From: Saccoglossus kowalevskii
Lineage: Eukaryota; Hemichordata; Enteropneusta; Harrimaniidae
Length of the DNA: 32,531 nucleotides
Assembly (NCBI RefSeq): GCF_000003605.2
Contig: NW_003130356.1
Coordinates: forward strand, 1,059,285-1,091,815
Direction of reading: 5' to 3'
Both the position numbers and the translations under genes were made by a program. The notes under the pieces are model-generated. The model saw only the letters and a list, made by a program, of their open reading frames with translations. It ran no database searches and was not told the origin of the DNA. Shown here piece by piece: positions 1-10,806 of this stretch (position 1 is the first letter of the stretch; each line of letters opens with the position of its first letter).

Positions 1-657
1 TTAGTAGTAACAATAGTCGGGATAACCATGTATTAATCACAGTGTCACCCCATTGCTGCTTTATATGCTAATTTTTGTAGGGCAGTATTTGATATTAATT
101 TGTGCAGCGAAAAAGTCAAATGATCAAAACCTGTCATTAATGGCTAACAACACTTGATTTAAACTCCGAAGGAAAGTAACATGAGGTAACATGAAGTCTT
201 TAGATTAGGATGTAATCTATTTTTCAAATCAACTTGGCTGTCACTGTAGACCTTATGGTAGAAATCACAATCAATGTTTCTATGGAAACAAGTTCGGGTA
301 TTCTAAAGTTTAATTTCATTTTTCCCCAAGTTTGTGATGCACAATCTAGTTGTAGTGCATTTAAATTGCTCGTACTGTTTACCAGTTAATCGCGTCCACC
401 CGGGTCCTGACGCTCCACGAGTGGATAGATTTCTATTTCATCACTGAAGGCTTGCATTCAGGTCATTACACGCTATTTTGAAATGTGGCGTGGCTGAGTG
501 AGGTACTACTTACAGTAGTAAGACGCTTTGTCGTGGTCGTCTCAGTTCAAATCACGTTATGTTCGCAGTATGCTTGTAATTATATAAAAATATGGATTCT
601 ACGCCGGGACACGAAAAGAATCACTGCAATCACTAATAAAGACACCTGCGAAATATA

Positions 658-966
658 CTAAAGGGCGGTATTCGTTGCGCCACGCATGCGCCAGACATAT
701 GGGTCTCATATAAACCAAGATGGCGACTTTGGCTGTTGCACAGCAACGAGTACAAACTGAGACGTTATCAAGCTTTAATTAGGTATTTTTTTAGGTGATT
801 CGAAGGTATCGAAGGAGTCACCGGTGGTAATTAGTGCAAGTCGCGCCCAGGTCTAACCTCATATTCATACTGATTTTCATTAAAATAGCGGATTGGATTG
901 TGGGAAAACCAATGTTTATAAATATAAATGTCGCACATGCGTAGCACGACGACCACCGCCCTTTAA
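658..966. mobile_element. MITE family 2, copy 1, in intron 7 of copy B
   Basis: The left end TAAAGGGCGGTATTCGTTGC and the inverse of the right end TAAAGGGCGGTGGTCGTCGT are imperfect terminal inverted repeats that stay alignable for about 38 bases (both contain a CACGCATGCG-like stretch). The element is about 309 bp with no coding capacity. The right end reads CTTTAA, the TTAA lying directly beside the exon 7 donor of copy B. The left end reads CTAA, so any TTAA target duplication is imperfect. Confidence 0.65.
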
Positions 967-973
967 CTCGTAC

Positions 974-1134
974 CTGATCGTGCGAAATTTGCTGATACTG
1001 GACGAATACAGTCCATAGAACGCCCTCGTCACATGCAGGTGTCGTAAGTGAACCATGGTAACGATAGAAATCCCACGTGTTATAGGGCAACATCGGTAAT
1101 ATTGGGAATGGTGATGGGTACTGATAAGATTGCC
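974..1134 (-). CDS. Copy B exon 7: YRYHGSLTTP active-site exon
   Basis: The exon runs from CTGGTAG|GGCAATC to GATCAG|GTACGAG, phase 1 to phase 0, 161 nt. It encodes YRYHGSLTTPACDEGVLW (T219, Cys223) and ends ISHDQ. The donor GTACGA is weaker than the GTAAGA used by copy A, and a MITE begins at intron base +8. Confidence 0.94.
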
Positions 1135-4100
1135 CTACCAGAGTGAAAAAAACGAACATTAGATTGATACATACGTTGCTGAATTACTGATTCCATCGCA
1201 ACAGAGCATATTCATAAATGAAATAAAAACGAATGAAGCATCACAGTCGTATTGTCGTGTTCGATATAGGTCCCACGTGACGTGATATTGTATATTATAA
1301 ATTTTGGACACGCGTTGTATTACACCTGTGGCGTTTAATGGGCCACTTACATATGTTCTTTGATTTGGATGAACTCGGATGGCGCTAACACTGAGACTGG
1401 GCCCATAATAAGTTATTTACCTTTGTATGTAACGCTGTTAAACCCTGTGAACATTTCGCTGTAATTGGGATTATCTTCGCTGGTAATCTGAAAATACAGA
1501 TCAAGTTAAGGTCAACAGATTAAATGACACTTAACAACGGATGGCAGTCTCTTTTGAGGTTCATATATCTTACGTTTATTGTTAACTCAGGCTGTACTTC
1601 TTGCTAGTAATTTTTGGAGTATTTTGTCAGTCGTTTGGTTAGTTGTGGATTGTTTGTCAGTTGTTTGTTTGTGTTCACGCACACTGGGTCTTATGCTGTT
1701 TCCTCTCGGGGAAAACGATAAGTTCAAAGGTCACGGAAAGTTTTTAATGAAGTATTTTGATGGATACATTTATTTTGATCTAAGACTTGTACTTACCTCT
1801 AAAAACGTTGCCACGACAATTATACCTTCGGGATGAGAGAGTGCAGAATCGAAATCGTCATATTTTTCGAAATCGTATCCAACCAAATGCATCTGAAATA
1901 AATAACCAAACAAAGATGTCATTGTCGCCCAGTTCGCTGCAGTTGCGCCCTCTGTCGGGCTCCATAGTCGCCGCGCGGCTACCGTTCGAATTTCGTAGAA
2001 ACAAACAATGTATTACTATTTTGTACGCGGTGTACGCATCGGATTATCGTTATTAGGACTATTAGTACAACTCAAACCGGGCCCCGTTACATATGTACAC
2101 ACCTCGATTGGATACCTAACTTCGTCTAAAGTGTGTTCTGAGCCGTGTACACCATTCTCATCCCAGTGAAAATGGAGCATTGTTGCTTTGTACGTGTTTG
2201 TCAGACCACCGCCAGATATCAAATAATCACCCGTAAAGTTCACTTGCACTATGGGTAGAATAAAGAAAAAATATCAACGTTGTGGGGGCGCTGTATGGTA
2301 GTTCGGAAAAACTGACTGTTTTTGATCTGCTAATTCGCCATTCATGATTATGCAATTGGCAATTACACACATGACACAAGGTCGTTCTGTTATATTTAAA
2401 GCGGGGGAGTCATCACCTGCGCATGCGCCAGATGGCCATAGCGTGTCATTGTTTACAAGCAAGCGTTTACCCATGAGCCTTTGGATTTTTAGCGTGTGTT
2501 GTTATCGTCGCTTGGGACTCAATTTCCGCGCGTGCGCAGGTGACGACCCTCCCGCTTTAAATGGAGTCTATACATATACTAAGTCGGGACTTCGCATCGG
2601 TATGATATATATGATATATATGGTCAAACCTGTTTTAACTAATTGTGAATTTATAGTGACTGATTTTACTGATTTTTATTGATTCTGTTTTTATTTTCGA
2701 AATAGTTATATAATCTAATTTCACGAAAGATAATTTATTGTTTATTGATTATATCACATGTACACCGCCGCCACGCCAAACAAGGCGCCAATACTGAAAT
2801 CATAGACCATTTATTTGTAATACTTTGAGGACATTGGAGTAGTGAAAAATTAACAAAGAAACAAATAAAGTTCATACGCACGCGCAATATACCCTTCACT
2901 AACCTGTTGTCCCAAGATTTGACAGGGTCATGCTAGCTCCGTTGGGTGGGTCATCCCCAAACCCGGTCCATGTAAAATTCAACATTGCCATTTCCTCTGC
3001 TTCCGTCGTAAGTATACTTATAGGCGACTGATTCTCGCCGCCACAGGTGGGGTACATCTTGTGCCAATTGGCAGGTCCTGCGAGACAAGTTAGAATTACC
3101 ATTTCGACTTCAGATAAGACTGTGCCTCATTGGACACCAAGTCGACGTATCAGATTATGCCTTCTATATATACCTCTGCTCGACTTCCAAGATAGACAGA
3201 GGAAATGAAAGATGGATATTATTGATACTCGTAGATCAGAAATAAATTTTATTTTATTTAAGCCTGCTACAGTGCAGAAGAAATGAATGAGCAAACGAAC
3301 GAACCGAAAAACGGGGAGAATCATCCAACAAACAAACAAACTAGCAAACTGTTTTGGACACAACGCGACTGCTCCGTGTTTGTCACCGCCATATATCAAT
3401 ACGAGATACAATCAAATAAATCTCTTATTCGGAACAATACAAGTCACTGACTTCATTTTGTCACGATATCTCCATGACCTTTGTCGTTGTTTTAAAACGT
3501 TGAGATAAATCGCTGTATATAAAACCTGGATAAAAATGGTGGTTGTCGTCGCCACGCGTCCTGTTCACGTGAATCCCTCACGACGTATACAACTCGAGTA
3601 AATTGTATTGCACGAAATATGAAGGCGCGCTGAATGACTACGTTTGGAATATAGTGTCAAATAAAAAGCATGTGTAAATAATATTATACTGCAAGCTTAC
3701 TAGTGATATTGTGAGAATATACTGGCATGTATAACTCTACATACAGTAGAGTGGAAGTACAGTAATGGACACATTAACAGCATAATATGTATTACCTCTT
3801 TCTAAAATGTTTTAAGCTGTGACGTGGAGAGCATACTAACAGATTTAGATATTAGAAATGCATTTTAAATACAAATTTTATTTTTTTCTGAAATTAACAA
3901 TTCCAACGCCATTATCTATTTTATCTTACCTGTTTCGCCACTGTAAGACCATTCTGGAAGAAAAGGCAAATACTGAATTCGTGTTTTGTTATTATCATAT
4001 GACATAACCCCGTGACCTCGCCCTGCCGCTTATGGAGTATGGAAGGCATTTTCACCAATGGTGCGGTGAAAATTCAGCATGAATACACCGCATTGCTAAT

Positions 4101-5530
4101 GAAAATAACTTCCATAGCCCACACACGCCAAGATAAGGTCACGGGGTTCAATGTATCCGGTCATTACGTATCAACAAACAAAACTAAATTCAAGAGCTAA
4201 GAGAAATAACACTAATCTGAGATCATTTTGTGACACCACAACCTTCTTTAAACATTTTTAAACGTCGTAATCAAAGAATAAACATATATCGCAAATACGT
4301 CAACCCCAGAGTTTCAGCTCAGGAGATTTGCCTGTCAGTCGTTAAAGCGGGGGAATCGTCACCTACGCATGCGTGTCCTTGTTTACAAACAAGCGTCTAC
4401 CCATGAGCATTTGCGTTCTTAGCGTGTGTTGTTATCATCGCTTGAAACTCAATTCCCGCGCGTGCGCAGGTGACGATTCTTCCGTTTAAAATAACACACT
4501 AATCGCCAGTGAAAATATTTATTGTTGGGATTGTGGTAACCCGGCCTTTGCATTTGAACACATCCATGATATTTAATTTTATTGAAAAAAAAAAACACCA
4601 ACAAATAAACAAGAGTCTGTATGCAAATCAAGATGGAGGGTTCTAACACCAATATGTTGCATTTCCTAATATACCACAATATTCATAACGAAGTATTTTA
4701 AACAACGCCTACAACTATATGAAGTTATTCCATGAAATACAAAACACTAAATAAACAGACGATTTTACTTTTCATTTCAAGTTGTATTTTCAGGGTTTCA
4801 ACAAAGTAAACTGCAGTGCGCATGTGATATGTCAACTAAAAAGTATACAAAGCGCGATATCTTAGTTTGACAAAGGTTAACAAAGGTGGGCAGTGAGATA
4901 AAAGTCGATGTTTAGCGGGAGTAAATACTATTAACTTGCAGGCGATGGCACTACCAAGTCCGCTAAAGAGACCGGTTATTGACTGTGCCAGCCGTGTCAT
5001 GATCAACTGTGTAATAATTCCTCCTCACTTCAGTCATCGCATTTGGAAAAGTAATATTGGAAAAGTAATATTGCTTACAGTTTGCGGCATTTGATATTGC
5101 GTCACGACAGGCTCTGATGTTGATGAAACGGCCATCATTTAGAAATTTCGAAAGGAATGAACCAGTGAAAATAAAATCCAGCGAATATAACTTTTTTTCC
5201 TATATTTTACATTCGACTCTTCAAAAATCACTGAAAATAAATTCCATACAAAACACACAAAATGTTGTTTCAACGAGAATTAATTCAAGTTAAAAAAAAG
5301 TATTTTACAGTATTTGTTTTACTGCTGACGTTACAGCATAGATTACTAACTGCTTGAAGCAAGATTATCGGTAGATCCAACGCTGTATCGGACACCAAGA
5401 CTTCTGCAGTCGCCGAAAAAATACAATTCGACGGTTTTCCTAACAGAAGACTGTTTAATAAACTGAACATACCTTGAGAATGACATGAATTCATGCATAA
5501 CGACAATAATAATATCCAGATCCGAGTCAT
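974..5530 (-). CDS. Alpha carbonic anhydrase, secreted (copy B, 7 exons visible, 3' end missing)
   Basis: Seven minus-strand exons (5530-5473, 3953-3930, 3077-2904, 2248-2103, 1892-1797, 1487-1421, 1134-974) join in frame to 726 nt, 242 residues. Visible: a signal peptide (residues 1-19), WSY at 21-23, QSPISI at 44-49, zinc ligands H111, H113 and H136 (LHFHWD, MHLV), E123 in GSEH, T219 in GSLTTP, and the Cys39-Cys223 pair. Sequons lie at N61, N89 and N174. Exon sizes and phases match copy A, so the two are tandem paralogues; exon 4 is 22/49 identical. Copy B differs in the active site: Thr84 replaces the proton-shuttle His, Leu82 and Met109 replace Thr and Gln of copy A, and Asp115 replaces the Gly after the HFHW core. 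The terminal exon (LxxFR...NFRPPQ) is not found in bases 1-973. An active but slower enzyme is my inference. Confidence 0.9.
1421..1487 (-). CDS. Copy B exon 6
   Basis: The exon runs from TTTTCAG|ATTACC to CAAAG|GTAAAT, phase 0 to phase 1, 67 nt, encoding ITSEDNPNYSEMF and on to VTYKG. Sequence conservation is low, as expected here; identical size and phase to copy A and open splice sites support it. N174 lies in an N-Y-S sequon. Confidence 0.82.
1797..1892 (-). CDS. Copy B exon 5: third zinc histidine
   Basis: The exon runs from TATTTCAG|ATGCAT to TTAGAG|GTAAGT, phase 0 to phase 0, 96 nt. It starts MHLVGYDF (zinc ligand H136) and ends IIVVATFLE, the pocket strand. Length and phases equal exon 5 of copy A. 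Confidence 0.9.
2103..2248 (-). CDS. Copy B exon 4: LHFHWD zinc-ligand exon
   Basis: The exon runs from ACCCATAG|TGCAAG to ATCGAG|GTGTGT, phase 1 to phase 0, 146 nt. It encodes GDYLISGGGL, LHFHWD (H111, H113), GSEH (E123) and ends RYPIE. Asp follows the HFHW core, where Gly is usual. Confidence 0.94.
2396..2560. mobile_element. MITE family 1, copy 1 (165 bp), in intron 3 of copy B
   Basis: TTAAAGCGGGGGAGTCATCA at one end is inverted at the other (TTAAAGCGGGAGGGTCGTCA); the repeats run on through CCTGCGCA-CGCG for about 33 bases. The interior (CCATGAGC..., CGTGTGTTGTTATC) recurs in the copies at 4342 and 10531. Every copy starts and ends with TTAA, which may be the target duplication, as in piggyBac-type elements, or part of the repeat. 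Confidence 0.75.
2904..3077 (-). CDS. Copy B exon 3: QSPISI exon lacking His64
   Basis: The exon runs from CTCGCAG|GACC to ACAACAG|GTTAGT, phase 1 to phase 1, 174 nt, two codons longer than in copy A. It encodes GPANW, Cys39, ENQSPISI, a sequon at N61, and ends LSNLGTT. In copy A this end reads LKNTGHG, so the shuttle His position holds Thr84. Confidence 0.93.
3531..3645. mobile_element. MITE family 2, degraded copy, in intron 2 of copy B
   Basis: TGGTGGTTGTCGTCGCCACG followed by CGTCCTGTTC aligns with the left half of the copy at 22382; the right half (GGCGCGCTGAATGACTACG) is a decayed version of its end. Edges are approximate. Confidence 0.5.
3930..3953 (-). CDS. Copy B exon 2: 24-nt micro-exon encoding EWSYSGETG
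   Basis: The acceptor CTTCCAG|AATGG and donor AACAG|GTAAGA bracket 24 bases. With the split codons they encode E-WSYSGET-G, aligned with DWGYEDANG of copy A; size and phases are identical. Confidence 0.85.
4342..4489. mobile_element. MITE family 1, copy 2 (148 bp), in intron 1 of copy B
   Basis: Starts TTAAAGCGGGGGAATCGTCA and ends with the near-inverse TGACGATTCTTCCGTTTAA. The interior matches copy 1 (TTGTTTACAAACAAGCG, CCCATGAGC, AGCGTGTGTTGTTATC) in the same orientation but lacks about 17 bases (GCCAGATGGCCATAGCG) after the left inverted repeat. Confidence 0.75.
5473..5530 (-). CDS. Copy B exon 1: signal peptide
   Basis: The ATG at 5530-5528 (context ACAATG, A at -3) encodes MTRIWILLLSLCMNSCHSQ and then G|GTATGTT in phase 1. 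Leader length and hydrophobic core are right for secretion, and joining to exon 2 gives Glu20 just before WSY. An upstream in-frame ATG (5608) would add 26 polar residues before the leader and is less likely. No TATA box is seen upstream, so a separate non-coding first exon is possible. Confidence 0.72.
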
Positions 5531-6298
5531 TGTTTTCGAATTTGTAATAAGTGCTGTACGAGACAGAGCAGTCAGGTCTGATGGCGACTGTAAAATATTG
5601 TGACGCACGACGCAAGCTATTATGGGAAATTACACACAAAATCATCAGTGCGAGGCCGTCCCAGGCACTTGGCATATTGTAATCTTGTACCATGATCCCT
5701 GAAGCCTGCTTGGTTTTCAATAAATTGCGCCCTCCTGAGACCTTGACGCAATCCCGCGGCCGTCACGGTATTTTTTCGCTTGCAAGTGATTTAATATACG
5801 TGCACAATGTCGGTTTGTAGTAGTATTTGCTACGCTTTCAGTGTCCACATTTCGGAGATGGCCGTTACAAATTGGCACTAAAGAAACAGGAAATGTTTTA
5901 TTAAATATAACTAGTAGCTTCGCGGTAAGTGGCTTTCGTATTGGGTGGGTTTCGCGGGGAGTAGGGCTTTGTCGCAGTAACTGGTCCTTTCATCGTTGTT
6001 GAGGATTGAAGTTTTATGTTTCTTTAACAACTGGCGCTATTCTGTGAATACCATCCTTAGAAGCTATTAATTTGCCCTTATGATTTGTGCAGTTGCTCTG
6101 GTAGGAGTTCCAAAATAAGACCCATGCTCTGATAATTCCCCTAGTTTCAAAGATTAATAAACATTATCAGTATGATCTTATTGGTGTTGTAAAGGATAGT
6201 TTAATAATGTTTTTTGAAATTATTAATCCGCATAACCGTTTTCCAATATAGATAAATTATAGTACGTAACAAATGTATAACTCGACAATGAAATAAAG

Positions 6299-6300
<2 letters not shown>

Positions 6301-6385
<85 letters not shown>
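6301..6385. repeat. (AT)n microsatellite, 85 bp
   Basis: Uninterrupted AT dinucleotides in the spacer between copy B and copy A. Likely polymorphic, and its length may be wrong in the assembly. Confidence 0.98.
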
Positions 6386-6387
<2 letters not shown>

Positions 6388-6522
6388 AAGGTAGTCGATT
6401 ATTCCAGGTGAGAGTGCTCGATACTAAACGATGAGTTTGTAGAGCAGATTTACATACGTGGACAGAGAAATTAAGACACGACTACATGAGTAAAGTTCAC
6501 TCTACAGTACTGTTTCGTAAGG

Positions 6523-6524
<2 letters not shown>

Positions 6525-6574
<50 letters not shown>

Positions 6575-6637
6575 ATATTATATTATATTATATTATATTA
6601 TATATATATTATATTATATTATATTATATTATATTAT
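6525..6637. repeat. AT and TTATA microsatellite, about 113 bp
   Basis: AT dinucleotides change into ATATT/TTATA pentamers. It lies about 140 bases from the first AT tract. Confidence 0.95.
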
Positions 6638-6639
6638 TT

Positions 6640-9600
6640 TCCGTCAATAACACTTCTCAAGGGCATATTTCGCCCTTTGTTTATAATTTTATAAACTGGC
6701 TTGGCAATTCCCACCACAATTAGATATAATGTGTACACATTTTAATAAATAAAGATATACTAACAAATTATTTCATATTTTATTATATAAGCTGCACAAA
6801 AGTAATCAATATTTGTCCTTGCTAGAATGATGTGTAACTTCATACGAAAATCCTGACAAAGTTCACAACTGGTGATTTAGCAATATTAAGGATTGTCAAC
6901 TTCCTGTGAATTTTATTACCTAACGTTAATGTGCTGCAAGTTACAGAGCACGTACTCAAGCGGCCGTTCCTCAGCAAATAATTAATCAAAGGCATTTTCG
7001 ATATCTGGGAAGTTCGAATTACTAAATGAAGTACAGGACGACGAAGCTGAAATATCCAAGAACCAACAAATACCAAAAATCTCAAAAGTGAATATTCGTG
7101 GTGTATATTAAGTCTGGTCGGCCCGGAAGTGGGAATTTGTTAGTACTCTAAATATGCGAACATATTTTAATATAAGGTAACAACTTGTCAATATGGGATT
7201 ATTTGTTATGTTAATTTCGTTCATTAATGGACTACTGTGTGATAACGCTATCTTCGGGGCCTAACTGATTCAGACTCCTATATTGACTATGTCCCGGACT
7301 GTTTACTAGTACTTACTTACTTGTCAGTGTTATAAACAGCTCAGAACACATCAGAATAGTTAAAAAAAATCAGCAAATGTCAGTTGGCCGTGCCACGAGA
7401 GCCGCAGAACCAAAACAACCTGTCAGCATTCGCCGCCCACAGCATCGATATGATTTTACATTGCATAGAAATGAACACTAAATGCAGCTATCCCGGCCAG
7501 CAATCGAATCACCAATCTTTCCATCTACTAGTATTTGCTTAGTGGTCTGAACGTGAATATTGTCAAGTTCGAGAGTGTGTTTTAACGTACAGTGTACGCG
7601 AACATTCAACAACGCGTTGAACAGGAAGTCCATCTTGGGCTAGTGGCGTTGTCAAACTTTAGAGAGTACAGGAAATGTTTCATTAAGGAATTGTTATGCA
7701 TATGAAAATCCTTTATTGGAACAGAATATGTTATATATTCGCCAAAAACAACATTGCCATGTTTCTAGACATACGACGAATTGGAAACCGTCCGATCCAA
7801 CCGATCTGCGTCCTTGAAAATCTAGTCTTATCGCCTTTGCCTTTCGAGCGAAAAAAGGTCAAGGCCAAAATAAGATAGGTTATTTATTAGAGGCGCCCGG
7901 GGAACCAACATTCGGAGACTACTAGTATTTGCCAAATCCAAATTTTAGCGTGAATGTCGAGGTCAAAGTAAAAGAAAAAAAGAAATAATTTTCGCCCAAT
8001 CATCCACTTTTGGGATGATCAGATACATGTGTATATCATTGATTCGGCCCAGTGGTAATATACTAGTAGTTTATTTATTAGTGGCGGCGATGGCTACGGT
8101 GATTGCGACCCAAACTTATTTTAATTTTAGTAAGCGAGGGTAAAAACAGTGATTATGCCACGATAAAGTGAATACCATGAACGTACTTTAGTGCAAATAC
8201 ATTTTTTGATCGCCTAGCACGGCGAACGCAATTTAATGCGAGTGAATTTCCCTACTAAGGTTTAAATGGTGTACATGTAGTTGTATGTGGCTTTATATTG
8301 AAGACGAATATCATTTTTTTAGCTATTTGCCATCGTTATCAACGTATAAGAGCAGATTTTTTGCCTGTATGGTTTTGAACCAACCCCACTTACAATAAAT
8401 TTATCTCGCTCATGAGTTCAAGAAACGATGTAATTTTAAATCAGTTAGCGAGTTATGTTTATTTTGCCATGAAAAGCAGAACTTGAATGTTTTTTGTTAT
8501 TGTTATCATTGTTTTAGTGAAACGGTAATTGCTCGTTGGGCCAATGGCCTTTTGCTTTGCAATAAATATACACTGCCATAATCATCTATCTAATCAGTAT
8601 CAGTGTTTGAAAAGATCATCTAAAAGTGTCATACAGTCATGTCACGAACACTACCAATGCTTGTCAACATGGGTTTACGAAAGGTCGTTTACCGCTGCTA
8701 ATCTTGTTGATTGCCGAACGGCACCGGACCTCATTAGAGCACCGCGGAGGGCGCAACTCACGCGTCCTTGTCAGGGTAAACTGAACTCGACTACGGCAGA
8801 CACTTGGATTCAACATATTTTGATTTATCCAAGTGTAAATCATTCATTACTGACACAAAACTTGCAATATTATGGATCCAAGAAAATGCTTACATTGGGA
8901 CTATGCACGTATGTGGGCAATCGCAGTCAACGTGTTGTTTTTAGGGACACCTGGCAATTTCGATGCACGCCATTACTCTATTTTGGGGCCTCTGCTTTTA
9001 ATCACGTTCACCAATGATATGCATGGTGACGTATGCGCATAGTGCTCTGTACTATGTTGACGACGCAAAACATTGTGATTGTTTCACCAGGGTACATGAA
9101 AGGAAAGGATACGTCACCACATTTCGCGTGCACTTCACATGAACGGCGGTCTTTTTTTTAACGTTGAACAGGTCAGTTACTGGTTGTTGAATTCCGAAAA
9201 TAAAGTTGAAGATACTTGCTATTTATTGTCACTGAAATTTATAATATCTCAGAATTTAGACGTATTATGAAGTCTGAATGACGAAATAATTATTTTATGT
9301 ACTGGTAATTTACTGGTTGAAATGACTACTACATGGACCGGACGCGGGGTAGGCTGCCAGTGAGTCACAACGTGGAAGGGCTGAGCCCGAGTGCAGTACT
9401 GTGAGCGGCACCGACTAGCCCCGAGTTTTGTTTTTTCGGGGGTTAGCATCATACGGTTTTTCTCCCTTGACCCCCCCCCTCTCACCTGGAAGGTCAGTGG
9501 GCCGGTTATTAAGTAAAATATACCAACAGACAAAATTGTACAAATTACGAACATCGAATTACGAGACATAAACAAATAACAAAAATTAACCACGCCCATA

Positions 9601-10530
9601 GTTAAGAAACCACAACCACGCCCAAATTGTGACTCTATGCTCAACTAACAGTTAACAGAACTTCTATAGTTACGGGCAATATTTAAAAAAATATTGTTGA
9701 ACGTCCACATTTAGTAACTCGAACGTTCAATACCAATTAACCAAACTTCGAGTTACGGACAACATATAGTTTTTGTTTTATTTAACTATTTAAATCGTTC
9801 GTAATTGATTTAGGCAAACGGGACGAGACGGGAACGTACGGTACCGAACATCGTCCAGTTCCATAAATCTATAGTGCGCGTGTCACTAGTATGTGCAATA
9901 GATACTGTTTCTAAATTATATAATTACGTAGACACATAACACAATTTTCACAACAACGAAGAAATTAGTGTACGCTTATCGAATAGGCCATCTTTTATTA
10001 TGATGTCATGTGTCATCATGTATACAATGTACATACAATTGTAATATGGTTAGTCTGGATTTAGCCATTTGATGGCCGAAGCAAGGTCTTAAATTCGGCA
10101 CTAGAAGATCTGCCCGAATTATACGAATTATTATTGTCAAAAAATCACTATGATGAACATGCGCTTTATTTGCTGAATATCGTATGAATCCAACACTTGC
10201 TTCGCTCGGTGCCTGTCTTCTATTTCATAAATCGGCGTAAATGAAAAAAAAATCACAACTAAAACATATTTTTACTTGTTTAGCCACGTTTTACATGTAC
10301 ATTATCCCCCAGTTGATTGAAATACACTACAATTATTATCTATTTTGGCATGCACTTCGCCCATCTACAGGTGAATATTTAAAATCCCATGGCTCTTCGT
10401 CACCCCCTGTGATAACAAAATCCATAAAAAGACGTTAAGAGAATGAAAAACATACCAACGTGATATAAACATAATATAATATCATAAACGTGATATATGT
10501 TTATGCGACCATGACAATGAGGTTATAATC
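6640..10530. other. Intergenic spacer without a supported gene
   Basis: Between the AT tracts and MITE copy 3 I see only scattered signals: several ACTAGTATTTG motifs (about 7528 and 7921), the GCCGAACGG repeat at 8713, a C9 run near 9473, and two related stretches, AACTTCTATAGTTACGG (9659) and AACTTCGAGTTACGG (9746). Open frames of up to 162 codons near 8529-9017 show no recognisable domain and overlap the repeat. Confidence 0.6.
8713..8776 (+). repeat. Dispersed GCCGAACGG repeat, copy 1
   Basis: GCCGAACGGCACCGGACCTC, then GAGCACCGCGGAGGGCGCAA and ACTCACGCGTCC match the inverted copy at 16849-16920. Compared with that copy, a six-base GGGTTT stretch is missing. The GC-rich block may be part of a SINE, but no RNA polymerase III boxes are clear. 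Confidence 0.55.
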
Positions 10531-10691
10531 TTAAAGCGGGAGGGTCGTCAAATGCGCACACGCGAGAATTGAGTCCCAGGCGACGATAACACACACTAAA
10601 ACGCAAAGGCTCATGGGTAGACGCTTGTTTGTAAGCAATGACACGCTATGGCCATCTGACGCATGCGCAGGTGACGACTCCCCCGCTTTAA
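10531..10691. mobile_element. MITE family 1, copy 3 (161 bp), intergenic, inverted
   Basis: TTAAAGCGGGAGGGTCGTCA at the left and GACGACTCCCCCGCTTTAA at the right. Its reverse complement aligns over its whole length with copy 1, including GCGTCAGATGGCCATAGCGT and CCCATGAGCCTTTG. It lies between the 3' end of copy A and the 5' end of copy B. Confidence 0.75.
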
Positions 10692-10765
10692 CGCCCGGAT
10701 ATTCGATTAAGAATATACGCTCGGTTATTATCTCCCGTCAAATATGCTAATTTTCCCCACAGAGT

Positions 10766-10806
10766 ATGTACGAGTGTACGAGTGTACGAGTATGTATGTA
10801 CGAGTG
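10766..10806. repeat. Short GTACGAGT minisatellite
   Basis: GTACGAGT recurs four times at 8- to 16-base spacing. It lies 75 bases from MITE family 1 copy 3. Confidence 0.6.

Noticed and set aside
1-70. Possible last exon of copy B on the minus strand (frame reading QQWGDTVINTWLSRLLLLL)
   Set aside because: It lacks the LxxFR and NFRPPQ motifs and its acceptor is poor; the hydrophobic run looks accidental.
5608-5720. Alternative starts for copy B at 5720 or 5673 (frame with MPSAWDGLALMILCVISH)
   Set aside because: That leader-like frame has no phase-1 donor before its stop and does not join to exon 2; the start at 5530 joins cleanly.
8529-9017. 162-codon open frame on the plus strand, the longest uninterrupted in the window
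   Set aside because: It starts at a TTG, has no recognisable domain or splice partner, and includes the dispersed GCCGAACGG repeat. Probably accidental.
9249-9644. 131-codon open frame on the minus strand with a hydrophobic stretch
   Set aside because: It contains a homopolymer-derived Gly/Pro patch, no known motif, and no matching paralogue; not enough to call a gene.
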